Of a DNA stretch of 5,240 bases, positions 1-4,825 are shown piece after piece. Within the stretch, counting starts at the first letter, position 1, and the number at the start of each line of letters is the position of its first letter. The notes under the pieces were generated by a model. That model was not told where the DNA came from. It saw only the letters and a program-made list of their open reading frames with translations, and did no database searches. This DNA comes from JAJKIP01 sp040509055. GTDB taxonomy: Bacteria; Bacteroidota; Bacteroidia; Chitinophagales; Chitinophagaceae. Where the stretch lies: the NCBI GenBank assembly GCA_040509055.1, contig JBEVLT010000294.1, positions 1-5,240 on the forward strand, in the 5' to 3' direction. The position numbers were made by a program, and so were the translations under genes.

Positions 1-708
1 CAGTCCCTGCGGCGATTTTTCCCAGTCATACCCTTTGATATCGAGCGGCTGGAATAAACGCGGCGCCAGGTATTGCTCCAGCGTATGCCCCGTCACTTTA
101 TACACGATGGCGCCAAGCATGTAAGTAGCGCCGGTGTTGTACAGGAAATGCGAGCCTGGTTGATAAGCAACAGGCTGCGCCAGGAAGGCTTTTGTCCAGG
201 TATCTTTCGAGTCGCGCAGCTTTGGCATCGTGTCTTCACCGTGCCCTGTATTCATGGTCAGCAGGTGCCTGACTTTCATTTGCCCCAGGTTATCACTTAC
301 ATTACCCGGCAGCTCATCCTTGAAGAAAGAGATCACAGCATCTTCTACCGAGAGGCGGCCTTCTTTCACCAGCAGCCCGATAGCCGTGCTCGTAAAACTT
401 TTCGACAGGGAATACAGCGTATGCCGGAACGAAGGTTCGAACGGCTTCCACCAGCCTTCGGCAATCACATGGCCATGCCGCAATAGCATAAAACTATGCC
501 AGTCCAGCCCGGAGGCGTTGGCAGCCCTTACAAAATTGAGAATGGTGGTGGAAGAAACACCCTGCGACTCCGGCGTCATGCGAAGCAAGGGGCCGGGACG
601 GTAAAAGGTATTGCTGAAGGTTGCGGAGCGTGAAAGGGAAGGTAAAAGGCCCAGCCCTAAAGCAGTAAGCCCCGTGGTCCTGATAAAATTTCGCCGGCTT
701 GCAGTCAT
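1..708 (-). CDS. Serine hydrolase of the beta-lactamase family (class C-like), Tat signal, 3' end cut by window edge
   Basis: The reading frame is open from the ATG at 708 to base 1 without a stop, giving 236 residues. The carboxy-terminal part lies outside the window. The N-terminus carries a twin-arginine pattern (SRRNFIR, residues 4-10), a hydrophobic stretch (about 12-23) and an Ala-rich end (SRSA), so export through the Tat system to the periplasm is predicted. The core fits the beta-lactamase/penicillin-binding family PF00144 (COG1680): SLSK at 100-103 gives the nucleophile Ser100 and Lys103, and the helix after it (TAIGLLVKEGRLSVEDAV) is typical. The second motif reads YNT at 190-192, where many relatives have YxN. 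The family includes esterases, D-amino-acid peptidases and NylB-like amide hydrolases, and the substrate cannot be told from this part. The gene starts about 100 bases downstream of trmD and has a possible promoter of its own. The family assignment is firm; the exact activity is unknown. Confidence 0.9.
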   Translation of the reverse strand, partial: MTASRRNFIRTTGLTALGLGLLPSLSRSATFSNTFYRPGPLLRMTPESQGVSSTTILNFVRAANASGLDWHSFMLLRHGHVIAEGWWKPFEPSFRHTLYSLSKSFTSTAIGLLVKEGRLSVEDAVISFFKDELPGNVSDNLGQMKVRHLLTMNTGHGEDTMPKLRDSKDTWTKAFLAQPVAYQPGSHFLYNTGATYMLGAIVYKVTGHTLEQYLAPRLFQPLDIKGYDWEKSPQGL

Positions 709-711
709 TTG

Positions 712-738
712 GCAGTCCTGTTAGATAAAGAAGACTGC
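712..738 (-). other. Inverted repeat just upstream of the serine hydrolase start
   Basis: GCAGTC at 712-717 and GACTGC at 733-738 are perfect inverted copies. On the minus strand the stem extends to eight pairs (GCAGTCTT with AGGACTGC, one G-T pair) around an 11-base loop. The hairpin ends three bases before the ATG at 708. It could modulate translation initiation or be an operator, but a repeat this short may be chance. Confidence 0.3.
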
Positions 739-740
739 TA

Positions 741-748
741 TAAATATA
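741..748 (-). promoter_or_regulatory. Possible Bacteroidota -7 element for the serine hydrolase
   Basis: The minus strand reads TATATTTA, matching TAnnTTTG in all fixed positions except the last. It lies 32 bases before the ATG at 708 in an AT-rich stretch. No good TTG -33 element is seen at the usual distance, so this is a weak call. Confidence 0.3.
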
Positions 749-762
749 AGCAAAATGATTTG

Positions 763-791
763 TCCTGTCCATTGAATTCGCGTGCACAGGA
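763..791 (-). terminator. trmD: Weak hairpin downstream of trmD, possible terminator
   Basis: On the minus strand TCCTGT (791-786) can pair with ACAGGA (768-763) around a 17-base loop, followed by an A/T-rich run (CAAATCATTTT). It starts 20 bases after the trmD stop codon. The stem is only six pairs and the T run is not immediate. A competing five-pair stem GCACA/TGTGC (810-806 with 788-784) shares bases with it. A terminator here would make sense of the gap before the hydrolase gene, but the structure is weak. Confidence 0.25.
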
Positions 792-810
792 TAGCGGCAG
801 CATCATGTGC

Positions 811-1488
811 CTATTCATCGAGCAGGTCCGGCCTTCTTTCCGCTGTTCGCTGCAGCGATTGCTCATGCCGCCACTCTTCTATTTTGCGGTGATCGCCGCT
901 GAGCAGGATATCCGGCACCTTCCACCCGCGAAATTCTTCGGGACGGGTATAGACCGGCGGCGCCAGCAGGCTGTCCTGGAAGGAATCGAACAGGGCAGAG
1001 GTTTCGTCGTTGAGCACGCCGGGTAATAGGCGGCCGATGGCATCCACCAGTACTGCCGCGGCCAGTTCACCGCCGCTGAGTACATAATCACCGATCGATA
1101 TTTCGCGGGTCACGAAATGCTGGCGTACCCGCTCATCGATGCCCTTGTAATGCCCGCAGATCAATAACAGGTTTCCTTTGAGCGAAAGCGTGTTGGCTAT
1201 TTTCTGGTTGAGCGTTTCTCCGTCCGGTGTCAGGTAAATGATCTCGTCGTACGGGTTGTCTTTCGATAGCTCTTCGATCGCCTTTGTCAGGGGTTCGCAC
1301 ATCATCACCATACCGGCGCCGCCGCCGTACTGGTAGTCGTCTATCTGGCCGTATTCGTTCACCGCCCATTTGCGCAGGTGATGAACGCGTACCGTCAGCA
1401 ACCCTTTGTCCTGCGCCCGCTTCATGATGCTGTGCTGGAAAGGGCTGTCCATCAATTCGGGCAAAACGGACAGGATATCTATTTTCAT
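811..1488 (-). CDS. trmD: tRNA (guanine-N1)-methyltransferase TrmD
   Basis: TrmD transfers a methyl group from S-adenosylmethionine to N1 of G37, next to the anticodon, in tRNAs reading CUN, CCN and CGG codons. This prevents +1 frameshifting, and the enzyme is a cytoplasmic homodimer. The 225-residue product starts with the family's usual MKIDILSVLPE, which fixes the ATG at 1488. The SPOUT knot motifs are all present: GGGAGMVM (55-62), YLTPDG (85-90), CGHYKGIDERV (111-121) and IGDYVLSGGELAA (132-144). Arg153 and Asp168 match the catalytic Arg154 and Asp169 of E. coli TrmD. The end is short (RTAERRPDLLDE) compared with the roughly 255 residues of the E. coli enzyme, as expected for Bacteroidota. 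The usual partners rpsP, rimM and rplS are absent from the neighbourhood; a lipoprotein gene lies upstream and a serine hydrolase downstream. Confidence 0.98.
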   Translation of the reverse strand: MKIDILSVLPELMDSPFQHSIMKRAQDKGLLTVRVHHLRKWAVNEYGQIDDYQYGGGAGMVMMCEPLTKAIEELSKDNPYDEIIYLTPDGETLNQKIANTLSLKGNLLLICGHYKGIDERVRQHFVTREISIGDYVLSGGELAAAVLVDAIGRLLPGVLNDETSALFDSFQDSLLAPPVYTRPEEFRGWKVPDILLSGDHRKIEEWRHEQSLQRTAERRPDLLDE

Positions 1489-1492
1489 GCGT

Positions 1493-1500
1493 CAAAGATA
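1493..1500 (-). promoter_or_regulatory. trmD: Perfect -7 element directly before trmD
   Basis: The minus strand reads TATCTTTG, an exact match to the Bacteroidota TAnnTTTG -7 element. Only four bases (ACGC) separate it from the ATG at 1488. If it is used, transcription would begin at or within a few bases of the start codon. The best upstream -33 candidate is a poor CTG at 1519-1521 with an 18-base spacer. Chance occurrence is possible. Confidence 0.35.
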
Positions 1501-1535
1501 GACCGGAAGAAAGTAAAACAGGTGAGACAGGACGC

Positions 1536-1913
1536 CTAATTGACGCTTACAAGAACCGTTTGGGTACCCGTTTTTCCGCTTCTGTCGACGGCTATCACTT
1601 TGATGGTATAATTGATTCCGCTTTGCGCCTGGAACGTTTCATTCAGCGTATAGGCCGCGGTATTGGGATACCGGTGAATGTCGATCAGCAATTGCGAAGT
1701 GGTATTGTCCAGGATATGCACATGCACTTCCGTCAGCCGGGTATCGTCGGTGATCGCAGCCGTAATAGTAACCGTGGCCCCGCCTGTAAATACCTGGCCG
1801 TTGGCAGGTGAATTGATCACCACACCAGGCACAGCTGTATCCGCCGCAGTACCGTCTTTTTTGGAACAGGCAGCAATCAACCACAGGCAGATAACGGGTA
1901 ACAGCTTTTTCAT
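1536..1913 (-). CDS. Small lipoprotein with one Ig-like domain
   Basis: The 125-residue product begins with a short lipoprotein signal peptide (MKKLLPVICLWLIAAC) whose lipobox LIAAC puts the lipidated cysteine at residue 16. The mature part starts CSKKDG; charged residues right after the cysteine are common in Bacteroidota lipoproteins and may favour display on the outer membrane surface, though this is inferred. Residues about 31-125 form a single Ig-like beta-sandwich module: a VINSPANGQVFTGG start, TVTITAAITDD, HVHILD, and a closing IKVIAVDRSGKTGTQTVLVSV. This resembles Bacteroidota Ig-like modules of the Big_17 or DUF4625 type. No catalytic domain is present, so a binding or structural role is likely and the function is unknown. 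It lies 42 bases downstream of the S4-protein gene and 47 bases upstream of trmD, with no clear terminator on either side, so co-transcription is possible. Confidence 0.88.
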   Translation of the reverse strand: MKKLLPVICLWLIAACSKKDGTAADTAVPGVVINSPANGQVFTGGATVTITAAITDDTRLTEVHVHILDNTTSQLLIDIHRYPNTAAYTLNETFQAQSGINYTIKVIAVDRSGKTGTQTVLVSVN

Positions 1914-1922
1914 TTGCGTAGC

Positions 1923-1930
1923 TAAAATTA
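1923..1930 (-). promoter_or_regulatory. Possible -7 element before the lipoprotein gene
   Basis: The minus strand reads TAATTTTA, matching TAnnTTTG except at the last base. It ends nine bases before the ATG at 1913, so the implied transcript would have a leader of only a few bases. No clear -33 partner is visible. The call is weak, and read-through from the upstream S4-protein gene is an alternative. Confidence 0.22.
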
Positions 1931-1955
1931 GGAAAAAGAGGAACAGGGGTGCCGA

Positions 1956-2345
1956 TTAATCACTGTCCAGAAAATCATCCAGGTCCCTTCGTTCCTTCTT
2001 GGTCGGCCGGCCGATCTTGCTGGGCCGCTTACCGGTATGAAAGCTGGCCGCCTGGTACTGCAGCCGCTGTATCTCTTCTTCGGGGGTAATGTCGATATAG
2101 TAGTTGATCGCTTCCGCATACGCCACCCTGTTGTACAGCAGGCCGGTCACTTTGATGCGCCAGCGTTTGGCCTCCGTCTTCACTTCGTATTCATCACCAA
2201 TACTTACCTGCCTGGATGGCTTGGCTGCTGTGGCGTCAAATTTTACTTTGCCGCTATCGCAGGCGTCCGCCGCCAGGGTCCGGGTCTTGAACAGCCGGAT
2301 GGCCCAGAGGTATTTATCGAGGCGGAGTTTTTCTTTTACTGCCAT
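1956..2345 (-). CDS. hslR: S4-domain RNA-binding protein, Hsp15 (HslR)-like
   Basis: The 129-residue product has an S4 RNA-binding domain at about residues 7-68 (KLRLDKYLWAIRLFKTR, then GKVKFDATAAKPSRQVSIGDEYEV). It ends in a basic tail with GRPTKKERRDLDDF (112-125), the signature of the Hsp15 family. E. coli Hsp15 (133 residues) binds free 50S subunits that still carry a nascent chain on tRNA and helps recycle them after heat stress; a similar cytoplasmic role is inferred here. I chose the ATG at 2345 because MAVKEKLRLDKYLW is where the family begins. An in-frame ATG at 2414 would add 23 residues unlike the family and would read through the promoter and the preceding terminator. No Shine-Dalgarno sequence is seen. 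A good promoter lies 37-69 bases upstream, and the lipoprotein gene follows 42 bases after the stop. Confidence 0.92.
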   Translation of the reverse strand: MAVKEKLRLDKYLWAIRLFKTRTLAADACDSGKVKFDATAAKPSRQVSIGDEYEVKTEAKRWRIKVTGLLYNRVAYAEAINYYIDITPEEEIQRLQYQAASFHTGKRPSKIGRPTKKERRDLDDFLDSD

Positions 2346-2381
2346 AATCGCACAATAAGCGGGTGTGGTAGCCCCGTAGCG

Positions 2382-2414
2382 CAAAATTAAAAAAACCTCG
2401 CCCGGGCAGGACAA
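2382..2414 (-). promoter_or_regulatory. hslR: Bacteroidota-type promoter for the S4-protein gene
   Basis: On the minus strand TTG (2414-2412) is followed after 22 bases by TAATTTTG (2389-2382), a perfect TAnnTTTG -7 element. The spacing lies within the 17-23 base range known for Flavobacterium promoters. Transcription would start near 2375, giving a leader of about 30 bases before the ATG at 2345. This is the best promoter in the window. Its -33 element and spacer lie inside the terminator hairpin of the upstream dipeptidase gene. Confidence 0.55.
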
Positions 2415-2421
2415 GGTTTTT
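2387..2421 (-). terminator. Intrinsic terminator of the M20 dipeptidase gene
   Basis: Starting 20 bases after the dipeptidase stop, the minus strand can form an outer stem AAAAACCT (2421-2414) with AGGTTTTT (2398-2391). Alternatively it forms a compact GC-rich hairpin CCTGCCCGGGCGAGG (2410-2396) with one bulged G. Both run directly into a tract of seven T residues and then AATTTT. A GC-rich hairpin followed by a T run is the standard form of a Rho-independent terminator. Confidence 0.6.
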
Positions 2422-2441
2422 CAAACCGTTCAGGAATAGCT

Positions 2442-3806
2442 TTACCCTTCCGCAAAATACTTGTGGAAATACGGGATCGTCTCGATGCCTTTGTAGTAGT
2501 TCTCGATATTGTATTTCTCATTCGGGCTGTGCAGGTTGTCGTTGTCCAGCCCAAAGCCCATGAAGATGATCTTGATACCCAGTTCTTTCTCCAGGATGGA
2601 ACAGATGGGAATGCTGCCGCCTCCACGCACCGGGATCGGCGGTTTGCCAAAGGTGGTCTCCACGGCTTTGGCTGCGGCCTGGTACCCCTTACTGTCGATC
2701 GGCGTCATGTACGGTTCGCCGCCATGGTGTTCAAATGCCTTGACCGTCACGCCGGGAGGCGCTATTTTTTCAAAATGCTTGAGTAGTATTTCCGTGATCT
2801 TGTGCGCTGACTGGTTGGGTACCAGCCGGGCCGAGATCTTGGCAGTGGCTTTTGAAGGCAGCACCGTTTTAGCGCCTTCGCCCTGGTAGCCGCCCCAGAT
2901 ACCGTTCAGCTCCAGCGTGGGCCGGATGCCGGTCCGTTCATTGGTGCTAAAGCCTTTTTCACCCCATAGCTCGCTGACACCCAGTTCGTCCTTGTATTCC
3001 TGCTCGTCATACGGAGCTTTAGCCATCAGCGCCCGCTCTTCGGCTGTGGCTTCCACCACATCGTCATAGAAACCGGGAATCGTGATATGATTATTCTCAT
3101 CATGGCAGGATGCGATCATTTTGGCCAGGATGGTAATGGGATTGGCTACCGCACCGCCATAGGTACCGCTGTGCAGATCGCGGTTAGCGCCTGTTATTTC
3201 TACTTCGATATAGCTCAGTCCGCGTACGCCGATATCGAGCGAAGGATTTTCCATGCTCAGCAGCGAACTGTCGCTGATCAGGATCACATCGGCCTTCAGC
3301 AGGTCCTTGTTGGCGGCCACGAATTTGCCCAGGTTCGGAGAACCTACCTCTTCCTCGCCTTCGATCAGGAATTTAATATTGGTGGCCATGGTATCCGTCT
3401 TTGCCAGTATCTCCAATGCTTTTACGTGCATGTAAAACTGTCCTTTATCGTCGGCCGAACCGCGGGCATAGACTTTACCATCTTTGATCACCGGGTCAAA
3501 CGGACCGCTGTGCCAGAGCTCCAGTGGCTCCGGCGGCTGCACGTCGTAATGGCCATATACCAGCACTGTGGGTTTGGAAGGATCGATGATCTTTTCGCCG
3601 TACACCGCGGGGTGGCCGTCTGTAGCCATTACTTCAGCTTTGTCACATCCTGCCTCCAGCAGGCTCTTTTTCACGGCGTCCGCGCATTTTTCCATATCGG
3701 CTTTGTGCTCGCTTTTGGCGCTCACAGAAGGGATGCGCAACAGGTCGATCATCTCCTGTAAAAAACGGTCTTTATTCTGTTCCTGGTAATCTTTCCACGC
3801 TTGCAT
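2442..3806 (-). CDS. M20 family dipeptidase (CNDP-like metallopeptidase)
   Basis: The 454-residue product is a two-metal aminoacyl-dipeptidase of peptidase family M20 (ArgE/DapE/ACY1/CPG2 group), close in layout to cytosolic non-specific dipeptidase CN2. All key residues can be read: His86 and Asp88 in GHYDVQPP, bridging Asp119 in GSADDKG, general base Glu152 and ligand Glu153 in EGEEEVGS, ligand Asp179 in ISDSS, and ligand His426 in NLHSPNEK. His212 (DLHSGTYGG), in the lid/dimerisation domain at about 190-350, and Arg327 (SARLVP) fit the substrate-binding residues of CN2. There is no signal peptide, so it should act in the cytoplasm, hydrolysing dipeptides to amino acids. The ATG at 3806 (MQAWKDYQEQNKDRF) is preferred; an ATG at 3884 would add 26 residues encoded by a repeat region and unlike the family. 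The gene lies 55 bases downstream of the exporter gene and ends in a terminator. Confidence 0.96.
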   Translation of the reverse strand: MQAWKDYQEQNKDRFLQEMIDLLRIPSVSAKSEHKADMEKCADAVKKSLLEAGCDKAEVMATDGHPAVYGEKIIDPSKPTVLVYGHYDVQPPEPLELWHSGPFDPVIKDGKVYARGSADDKGQFYMHVKALEILAKTDTMATNIKFLIEGEEEVGSPNLGKFVAANKDLLKADVILISDSSLLSMENPSLDIGVRGLSYIEVEITGANRDLHSGTYGGAVANPITILAKMIASCHDENNHITIPGFYDDVVEATAEERALMAKAPYDEQEYKDELGVSELWGEKGFSTNERTGIRPTLELNGIWGGYQGEGAKTVLPSKATAKISARLVPNQSAHKITEILLKHFEKIAPPGVTVKAFEHHGGEPYMTPIDSKGYQAAAKAVETTFGKPPIPVRGGGSIPICSILEKELGIKIIFMGFGLDNDNLHSPNEKYNIENYYKGIETIPYFHKYFAEG

Positions 3807-3830
3807 GGTTACTGTTTTTAGTGATTTGGA

Positions 3831-3913
3831 ATGGTGCCGGGAGGGCGAATATAGGTTGTTTTTATGGTTGCCGGGAGGGCGCACCGGTGGTTTTTCCGGT
3901 GGCCGGCGCCCGC
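3831..3913. repeat. Degenerate tandem repeat, period about 33, at the end of the exporter gene
   Basis: On the plus strand ATGGTGCCGGGAGGGCG (3831-3847) recurs as ATGGTTGCCGGGAGGGCG (3864-3881), differing by a single inserted T. The following bases are also alike (GGTTGTTTTT at 3854-3863, GGTGGTTTTT at 3886-3895). A third, weaker partial copy begins at about 3896 (CCGGTGGCCGGCGCCCGC). Copy two holds the last codons and stop of the exporter gene; copy one lies in the gap before the dipeptidase gene. This looks like local duplication by slippage. It is not a known mobile element. Confidence 0.6.
3846..3853 (-). promoter_or_regulatory. Possible -7 element before the dipeptidase gene
   Basis: The minus strand reads TATATTCG, one mismatch from TAnnTTTG, 39 bases before the ATG at 3806. 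No TTG is visible at the usual upstream distance. It overlaps the edge of a tandem repeat. The dipeptidase may instead be read from the exporter transcript. Confidence 0.2.
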
Positions 3914-4824
3914 TTTTCTTTGGCTATGTTTACCAGTATCACACCTGATAATATGATCAGCAGGGCGACCAGTTGCTGCCAGGTGATGGGCTCACTGACG
4001 ATCAGCCAGCCCAGGAAAACCGCGACCACCGGGTTCACATATGCATATGTGCCCACCAGGGAGGGCGGCCGCACCCCCAGCAGCCAGATGTAAGACAGGT
4101 AGCCCACCAGCGACCCAAAGACGATCAGGTATACAACGGCAAGGATCGACTGCCAGGAAACAGCCGCCCACACCACCCGGTGATGCTCGCCTGCAATGAA
4201 CCCGGCCAGCAGCGCACAAATTCCCGCAGCGACCATTTGCACCGCAGCCTTCATGAAAGTGGAGCCCTGTACCGGTTTGTATTTTGAATACAGCGATCCG
4301 ATGGCCCAGGCGATCGTTCCGAAGAGTAATACAAAAAAACTGGTGACTTTCATCCTGTCTCCGGTAAAACTGAATGCTCTTTTATCGGCAAACAAAAACA
4401 GGACCCCGCCAAAACCGACCAGCAAGCCGGCAATGATCCAGCCATTGGAAAAATAAAACTTCCATTGCTGCCTGTCCAGCAGCACAAACCACAGCGGTAC
4501 CGTAGCCACGATGATCGCCGTGAGCCCGCTGGGAAGGTATTGCTCCACCCAGGCCACCGACCCGGTACCCAAAAAAAGCATGAGGATGCCGCTGAAGGAA
4601 AGGTGGGCAACGGAACTGCGGTCAGGCGTTGCTTCGCCGCGGATGCGTGCAAAAGCGTAAAGCAGTATTCCCGCAGCAATAAACCGGATACCGGCCATGA
4701 GCAGCGGGGGGATATCGCGGATGGCGATGGCAATAGCGATATATGTAGACCCCCAGATGATATAGATCGCTGCAAATGCCGACACGATCAGCAACTGCGA
4801 CGGACCTCTGCCTGGCTTCTCCAT
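3862..4824 (-). CDS. EamA/DMT superfamily exporter, YedA-like
   Basis: The 320-residue product is an inner-membrane permease of the drug/metabolite transporter superfamily with ten predicted helices, at about 11-33, 42-60, 75-93, 98-116, 127-145, 161-180, 190-211, 224-246, 256-274 and 282-301. It holds two tandem EamA domains (about 13-147 and 165-300). The first helices, WGSTYIAIAIAIRDIPPLL then AGIRFIAAGILL, closely resemble E. coli YedA. The second repeat has the usual GTYAYVNPVVAVFLGW and ends LSGVILVN. Family members export amino acids, nucleosides or drugs; the substrate here is unknown. The ATG at 4824 is one base after the stop of an Lrp/AsnC gene, so the two are almost certainly one operon with coupled translation. 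No Shine-Dalgarno sequence is seen. The last 18 or so residues are a hydrophilic tail partly encoded by a tandem repeat. Two runs of seven A (4333-4339, 4571-4577) lie in the coding region. Confidence 0.95.
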   Translation of the reverse strand: MEKPGRGPSQLLIVSAFAAIYIIWGSTYIAIAIAIRDIPPLLMAGIRFIAAGILLYAFARIRGEATPDRSSVAHLSFSGILMLFLGTGSVAWVEQYLPSGLTAIIVATVPLWFVLLDRQQWKFYFSNGWIIAGLLVGFGGVLFLFADKRAFSFTGDRMKVTSFFVLLFGTIAWAIGSLYSKYKPVQGSTFMKAAVQMVAAGICALLAGFIAGEHHRVVWAAVSWQSILAVVYLIVFGSLVGYLSYIWLLGVRPPSLVGTYAYVNPVVAVFLGWLIVSEPITWQQLVALLIILSGVILVNIAKEKRAPATGKTTGAPSRQP

Positions 4825-4825
4825 T

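Noticed and set aside
73..604. Two overlapping plus-strand open frames at the left end
   Set aside because: Both are antisense to the serine hydrolase frame, which has a Tat signal, SxxK motif and family-typical sequence.
494..787. Minus-strand 97-codon frame with a possible start at 787
   Set aside because: It is a shifted frame over the hydrolase start region. Its product is Cys/His-rich noise, while the overlapping frame from 708 gives a coherent family protein.
2346..2414. Upstream ATG at 2414 extending the S4 protein by 23 residues
   Set aside because: The extension runs through the promoter -7 element and terminator T tract and has no resemblance to Hsp15 N-termini; the ATG at 2345 matches the family start.
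3087..3761. Long plus-strand open frame (224 codons) opposite the dipeptidase gene
   Set aside because: It lies wholly antisense to a gene whose catalytic motifs are complete. Its translation shows no recognisable domain and it is explained by codon bias of the minus-strand gene.
3807..3884. Upstream ATG at 3884 extending the dipeptidase by 26 residues
   Set aside because: The added part overlaps the end of the exporter gene and is encoded by the tandem repeat; M20 dipeptidases begin close to the ATG at 3806.
4333..4577. Two runs of seven A in the exporter gene as programmed slippage or frameshift sites
   Set aside because: The reading frame is intact through both and encodes normal membrane helices; nothing suggests a functional alternative product.
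3992..4775. Minus-strand frames of 75 and 141 codons within the exporter gene, and plus-strand frames opposite it
   Set aside because: They are out-of-frame or antisense shadows; the in-frame product has ten helices and two EamA repeats.
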